In this document: positions 59,030-64,000 of the stretch, one piece after another | How positions within the stretch are numbered: the first letter of the stretch is position 1 | How the letters are laid out: each line of letters opens with the position of its first letter | Assembly (NCBI GenBank): GCA_009760855.2 | Contig: WPIO01000002.1 | Span: 3,020,501 to 3,084,500, forward strand | Length of the DNA stretch: 64,000 nt | Origin: Cristatella mucedo | Lineage: Eukaryota > Bryozoa > Phylactolaemata > Cristatellidae | Direction: 5' to 3' | Notes under the pieces: model-generated | Database searches by the model: none | Told to the model about the DNA's origin: nothing | What the model saw: the letters and a program-made list of their open reading frames with translations, nothing else | Made by a program: the position numbers and the translations under genes

Positions 59030-59225
59030 TGCCCTCCTTGGCTCAGCTACGCTCCTCACTCCTTTTTCGGTTGCGATTAAGTCTGTTGGCAACCGTATCC
59101 ACACCGAAAACCGCTCCGGCTTCTAGGACGACATGTATATTTTTCCAAGTATAACAACCATCTAGTATGTGTGGCTGTTCTAAGTAGCTGACGGAGCTAC
59201 GTAGGTGCATGCATACGATCTAGTC
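59030..59225 (+). mobile_element. Second, more diverged LINE B 3' fragment
   Basis: aagtctgttggcaaccgtat, then an acggagctac...gtgcatgcata end, matching the LINE B C-terminus and 3' UTR. It lies in the same orientation right behind the copy at 58737-59015. Confidence 0.5.
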
Positions 59226-60590
59226 AACCCACATCGCTCACCTGGTTAGGCCGCTCTTTGTGACTGGAGACTGAGCGGCGGTAGCCAACGACGCTTTCTC
59301 CCGTCATTGTCAGTGGCGGTGTCATCCTATTCATGGTGATATCGTGCTAAGCGAAAGCCATTTCGTCGAACAGACGACTTGAGGGTGGGCGTTCGAGGCG
59401 GTAAGAGATTTCCCGTGATCAATAATCGATTCCTCTGGGTTAGGTTTTATACTTTCCATTAGCAGGTGCTCGACGACTACCCAAATTCGATGTGGGAGTC
59501 AGGGTAGCACAAGAACTGACCCTGGTTTTTAAACCGACTCGTTTAAATAGAAATCGTCAAAGCTGCAGATTTGCTTCATGCTTCAGCACTTACTACAATT
59601 GATCGTGCTTGGTCATGAGACGTGCTTTTGTCGTCAATAATAAAGCTGAGGAGTGTAGATTTTTGTGCAGGGGTTGCCGATTTTGCTGTCACTGTCGGCT
59701 TGAAATCCTGAAAAGGTAGCTAGCAGCGTAGAAAAAAGAAGGATACACATGCGTGGAGCAGCTGCATGGGGTTTCTTTCGTTTGTTGAATATGCCATGTG
59801 TCCAATATGTTACTTTCTCGGCGCCGGAGAAAGCTTGAGATTCGGATAAAAAAATTATGAGGAGTAAAGGATTTAGCGTACCCGCACAGCCAACCACGAA
59901 CACGGCAATTCACTAGAAGTTGGGAGAATGGCAAGCTGAATGCAGAATGGCCGAGCTTGATTACTAACCGCCGGCGTCAGAGACAGTTGTACCAACTCGA
60001 AGCATCGTGCTGTATCGTCGGTCACAGCCTGCATAAAGCGAGCGAAGGAGAAACTGACGATATTGAGCTCGGCGAAGTTCTCTCGTCTTTAAAATTCTCC
60101 GGTGAATGCGTGTGATCTGCTTGGAGTGTGGTTTCCCTTTGTTGCTCAAAATTTGCTAAAGATAAAACGATACCATCAGTGTCGCAGATCAAGGTTACGT
60201 CTGTGAGAGAAGCCAGAAATAGCTTATTCTTTCGTAGAAAAAAAAATAACTCGCAGAATATCTTGGGAGAGCTGAGGTGACGCCATTTAAAGCAGGTTTT
60301 TCGGTATGCCGCGGTTGGCGAGTTATTTTATGAAATTATTGTATGACCAACCGACACCAGACGAACTTGAACTGAGTTCTTATTTTGGCTGTTATATTGT
60401 GCTACGAACACGCAGCCAATGCATTATGAATTTGTAGAGGACACCGAATAAAAGTCGGTGCGTGCGAGTATGATCCACTTGACTGTACGAGTTTAGAATC
60501 AGCACATCGAACGGACCTGGGCAATTAAGTATTGCCTTGCGGTATCGCGTCTGGACGACGTAGCCACACCATGTCGTAGTCGGCGAGCAA

Positions 60591-60713
60591 ATGCCGGTAC
60601 TGCTGGTTCTGCTGTTTGTCTTATGCTATGGCCAAGCAGCAAGTACTCGACAGACGGCTCTGGTTGGCTGGTACTTTTCCTATTCCTTACCGGATGTGTT
60701 CTGCCCTTGTAAG
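60591..60713 (+). CDS. Candidate signal-peptide first exon of an unidentified gene
   Basis: An ATG opens a 41-codon frame that begins MPVLLVLLFVLCYGQAAS, a textbook signal peptide with a likely cleavage site near GQAAS. It ends with FCPCK directly at a strong AAG/GTGAGT donor, phase 0. The frame was not closed by a stop before the donor. I do not recognise the protein. The next good acceptor with an open phase 0 frame is at 62790, so the two may be exons of one secreted or membrane protein, but that join is inference. Confidence 0.45.
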
Positions 60714-61747
60714 GTGAGTTGGAAAATGCCCTGACACGAACTGATGATCTACTGCAATGGCTATACCTAACCATCAGTAGCCGGCAGCTGCAGTAGTAAG
60801 CAGCAACAGAAGGCAGCCGTTAGCAGCAACTTCGCTATTGTCGGGCTGTTGATGCATGTACTCTTCTCAACACCCGTTGTTGCACATTATTCCACCTGAA
60901 AGTAACAACCGTATCTCTCGAGATGCTGCAACTCTTTTTACTCCTCTACTGTTAGATTGCTCAGACATGCCCGTGTCAGTAGTGTGGAATTCGCACCACT
61001 ACCCTCTGTAAATAGACGTTATTATTGGTAATCAACGTCTGATTCACTCGTCATGGGGCCGTTCCCTAAGGGGAATGCGCAAAAGACTAACTTCTCGTCA
61101 CAACAGCAATCTTGCTTGAGCAAATGTAGGCAGAAGTACCGAATACCTTCGTGGATCCGTCTGCTCGTAATGCAGACAGGTTATTTGCGACATACCTTGA
61201 TGCATGGCTGGCAAAAATCCTATGATTTTCTATGTCAAAGCTGAGGAAAAGTCACATCTTGAGATGGAACACAGCATCACATTTCAGCCTCTTTGCCACT
61301 TTTGGCAACTTCCGGTCTAGCTTTGGTGTTCAAAGCTTGTCCTGACCGTACCATCTGATCATTGTGTATCCAGGAGTCCTAGGTAATATCTCGACCCATT
61401 CTATGTGGGTGTACGTGGGTTACTAATCAATGGTTGCTGCACATTGGCTTGGAACCCAAGTCTACGAGAGTACTGGTTGAGCCTGTCAAGGATTGACCAT
61501 TAGTTTGACAAGCACTGTTGTAGTTACTAGCTGCCTTAGATTAAGGAACACTGATGATTTTCGTGTGATCACAGCCTAATGAGTGTGCCAGTCTTAGCGC
61601 AAACGAAGTCGTTCGTAGAGGTACTGCATTTATTCAAATGGCAGATTGCCCTCACTTATGGTCAGACCACATCAAATCTTGGTGTTAGCACTTATGATGA
61701 TTGCCTGCTTGAGCCTTTGACATCTGGAGAAGTTGACAAGTGATAGT

Positions 61748-61930
61748 GCCGCGCTGGTTTAGCCCAGTGGTTAAAATGCTCGCCCTTAACGACCGAGGTC
61801 AAGGTGAATGTATTGTGAATGTGAATGATTGAGGTTGTGGGGTCGAGCCCGTGGCATATATGAAGCACCTGAATAGAGATACAGTTCTCTTAGGCCGCAA
61901 TACACATTTTTTATTTCTTATTTATATTTA
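61748..61930 (+). mobile_element. tRNA-derived SINE family C with internal insertion
   Basis: gctggtttagcccagtggtt, then ggggtcgagcccgtggcata, tgaagcacctgaatagagat and a cttaggccgcaatacac tail. A gtgaatgt-type duplication (61804-61830) lies between the boxes. Confidence 0.75.
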
Positions 61931-62789
61931 GTTATATAACGCGACATCTTCACAATACAGACACTGCTTCTTGTGCCTGTTACTTGGACTGGATTCACGT
62001 CACGAGCTAGCAAAGTCTTTTCTATGCATGTCACCTCTTTCCAAAAGGTCTGCGTTGTAGCTGCAGTGCTTTTGTAGTGGCTTCATATATATCGGCTTGT
62101 ATTTTATGTTCGTAGTTTTTTTTCACTTTATTTTTACTTAGGCTCAAACAGTGCGAGCCATAATAGAAGTGATCAGGAAGTAGAGTGCGTAGAGTAGTTA
62201 GGTGTGCAGCAGTAACCGAGGCTTCATCATTGTTAGTATGCTAGTGGTTGTAGAAGCATGAGATAGCTATCAAATGCTGTGTAACTTGAATTGCTTGACC
62301 CTCTGATGCGGTCATTTTGATCCGGAGACATTGCACTATGTAGATGTTGACTGCAACTATGTTGATCGTGGTCCAGCAGGTCCAGTTGTCCTTTTCTTCT
62401 CTTTTTGCCTCTTTTACTATCCTTTTGCAAATCGATCTGTTATGATAGATTACTCAAATTACGCCCATGAATTATATGTGCAGCATGCGCAAGGTGTTTT
62501 AGACACGTCTTTCCAACCAAGGTGGTAAGTCTCTGAGGCCTCAGAACCTGGTTTGGACTCCACAGGCATACTCTTCCAGTGTTAATTGCTGGGCTGCACA
62601 GGCTTGCCGAGATCTGATGATATCTCGGTTGAGCACCGCTTTGTTGTTTCCATGTCTCTTGAGCTCTGGCAGTGCCTGCTTCGATCGTCAAAATAACTAG
62701 CGAAGGTGTTGCTCAGCGCAATTTATGCCAAATACCCACTTGCCATCATGCTTACGCTATCTCTCTCTTCTCTCTCTTGGCTTCTGCAG

Positions 62790-64000
62790 ATATTGAGCTC
62801 ACATCCTGATCCAGCATCATCCTGGCTGATTTGTCGAAGCAGCGGCTGCTCATTGCACGGTGTGCCGCTGGCCGAGGATGCTGGTACCACCTCACTGCAC
62901 CTGCAGTTGCAACCGCTTGGCGATGCCGCCGGCGGCAGTGGGTTCGCAGGTGCTTGCTCTGCTAACTCCAGTGCCTGCGTCGAAGTGCAAGTCCTCGAGG
63001 AAGACGATGCTGCGATGCCGGCGGCAGTAGCAGCAGCCGGCTGTTGCCGGCCTGTCTGCGCACCAGAGCTCGACCTTATTGCTGCAATGGTGTTTTGTCA
63101 AGCAACGTCTGCTTTGCCGCCACCGGATGCTCGGCTGCTCGCAGTCCTATACGGCGCGGCAATTCTGAACGTCGAGCCCGACACGCTGGCGATGTCGTTC
63201 CCATCCACACTGCCACCGAATGCGGTCGTGCTCGGCGCCAGCGCACTCGCACCAGCATGGCGAGCTCCGGTCGGCGATGGTGGCGGCACTGACGCCGGCA
63301 GCAAGTGCGCCTCGACGTTCTCGCTGCACTGGCGGCTTCCCTGCATCAAAGTCGTTGCCGAGGCTGAGTACTATGCGGAGGCCATGGACGCGGCGTTCAC
63401 AAAGTCACTTGCTGCGACCGAGCGCGCCACCGCCGACGAAGGCGCAGCGAGCCGGTCTCCCTCGTGGTGGACGTTGTACGCCGTCGGCAGCTTGCAGCAG
63501 CAGCAGCGCCGGCAGCAGCGAAAGCAGTGGCGGGGAGCCGCGGCAGTGCGAGCCCCGCTGAGCACACCGCTTCCGTCCATGGTTGAGGCTAGCGGCAAAG
63601 TGCTGCACTCGACTTACGGGTCGTCGCATTCTCAGATTGTCGCGCTATCACTGGCTGCCGAGCTTCACCGCGCCAGCTCTGCCTCCGGCCCTGCGCACCT
63701 TCCGGCTGACTGGCCAGCGGCCACGCTGCTGGCGTGGTCGCCGAGTCCCACGAGCATTCGGCTGCCGTCCGATGCTGTATCGACTGGCCGAGGCGGCAGC
63801 AGCAGCAGCAGGAGCAGTGCCCAGCCTTCTGGTACCGTGAGGCCGATCGTCAGCGAATTGCCAATGCTAGCCAGTCCAGCAGTGAGCATAGAGGAGGCCA
63901 TGGGTGGCAGCAGCAGGAGCAGCAACAGCTGGCAGCAAACCACAGTGCAAGATCGACGAACGACGTCGGCACCTGGCTTAGACGATTTCCTTTTTCCTAG
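62790..64000 (+). CDS. Long open exon of an unidentified gene, running off the window
   Basis: After a long pyrimidine tract and acceptor (tctctctcttggcttctgcag), a frame starting ATA at 62790 stays open for 403 codons to the window edge. It has no start codon of its own at the left, so it is an internal exon, 3'-incomplete here. The product is Ala/Ser/Gly-rich with scattered cysteines at the start (ICRSSGCSLHG). A more ordered middle (FSLHWRLPCIKVVAEAEYYA) is followed by Gln/Arg-rich (QQQQRRQQRKQ) and Ser-rich low-complexity runs, and it reads DDFLFP at the edge. Such an open stretch is very unlikely by chance at this base composition. I could not assign a family. Confidence 0.7.
   Translation, partial: MLSSHPDPASSWLICRSSGCSLHGVPLAEDAGTTSLHLQLQPLGDAAGGSGFAGACSANSSACVEVQVLEEDDAAMPAAVAAAGCCRPVCAPELDLIAAMVFCQATSALPPPDARLLAVLYGAAILNVEPDTLAMSFPSTLPPNAVVLGASALAPAWRAPVGDGGGTDAGSKCASTFSLHWRLPCIKVVAEAEYYAEAMDAAFTKSLAATERATADEGAASRSPSWWTLYAVGSLQQQQRRQQRKQWRGAAAVRAPLSTPLPSMVEASGKVLHSTYGSSHSQIVALSLAAELHRASSASGPAHLPADWPAATLLAWSPSPTSIRLPSDAVSTGRGGSSSSRSSAQPSGTVRPIVSELPMLASPAVSIEEAMGGSSRSSNSWQQTTVQDRRTTSAPGLDDFLFP

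Larger units (their letters stand above)
52613..60590. other. Intergenic region rich in retroelement debris
   Basis: Apart from the exon-like block at 53446-53609, the minus ORF at 53675-53947 and the LINE/SINE copies listed separately, no gene is recognised. 55200-56250 and 59230-60590 look unique and non-coding. Confidence 0.55.

Noticed and set aside
62790-64000. Similarity of the right-edge ORF to ATG2-type lipid transfer proteins
   Set aside because: A short pattern (LP-x-I-x-V then Y/F-Y and a Leu-rich helix) and the DDFLFP end recall ATG2, but the neighbouring segments do not line up, and a signal peptide upstream would not fit.
1-64000. CRISPR arrays, bacterial operons or viral genomes
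   Set aside because: No evenly spaced direct repeats, no compact intronless gene strings and no recognisable viral genes were seen; all gene structure is animal-type.

Overview
The window is animal nuclear DNA. It has long spliced genes with GT-AG introns, dense non-LTR retrotransposon and tRNA-derived SINE debris, long (AC)n/(GT)n microsatellites and two genes with clear animal-wide orthologues. The repeats and gene structure fit an invertebrate, probably marine, but I could not fix the species. All coding models were read from the sequence by frame, splice sites and remembered family motifs. No database search was run.

Layout. 1-7.26 kb: no convincing gene, mostly unique AT-rich sequence plus retroelement pieces. 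7.49-28.39 kb, minus strand: an apparently complete 18-exon gene for a MET/RON-type receptor tyrosine kinase (Sema, PSI, four IPT domains, one transmembrane helix, kinase; 1365 residues in my model). Every exon-exon phase agrees from start to stop. 28.39-30.34 kb: GC- and CpG-rich intergenic stretch between two divergent genes. 30.34-52.61 kb, plus strand: a complete 16-exon gene for NELF-C/D (TH1), a subunit of the negative elongation factor that pauses RNA polymerase II (572 residues), plus one optional in-frame 132-nt exon. Its introns hold decayed LINEs, including a minus-strand element with endonuclease and reverse transcriptase remnants at 42.2-44.7 kb. 52.6-60.6 kb: mostly LINE/SINE remnants with a few exon-like fragments that I could not place. 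60.59-64.0 kb, plus strand: a signal-peptide-like first exon with a strong donor, then a 1.2-kb exon that stays open to the window edge. Together they may be the 5' part of an unidentified gene.

The two solved genes are functionally unrelated: a cell-surface growth-factor receptor and a nuclear transcription-pausing factor. They share only a head-to-head arrangement. The points most worth a second look are the compressed C-terminal tyrosine pair and reduced juxtamembrane segment of the receptor, the extra NELF-C/D exon, two introns that seem to need GC donors, LINE and SINE families that share a 3' end, and the open reading frame at the right edge.
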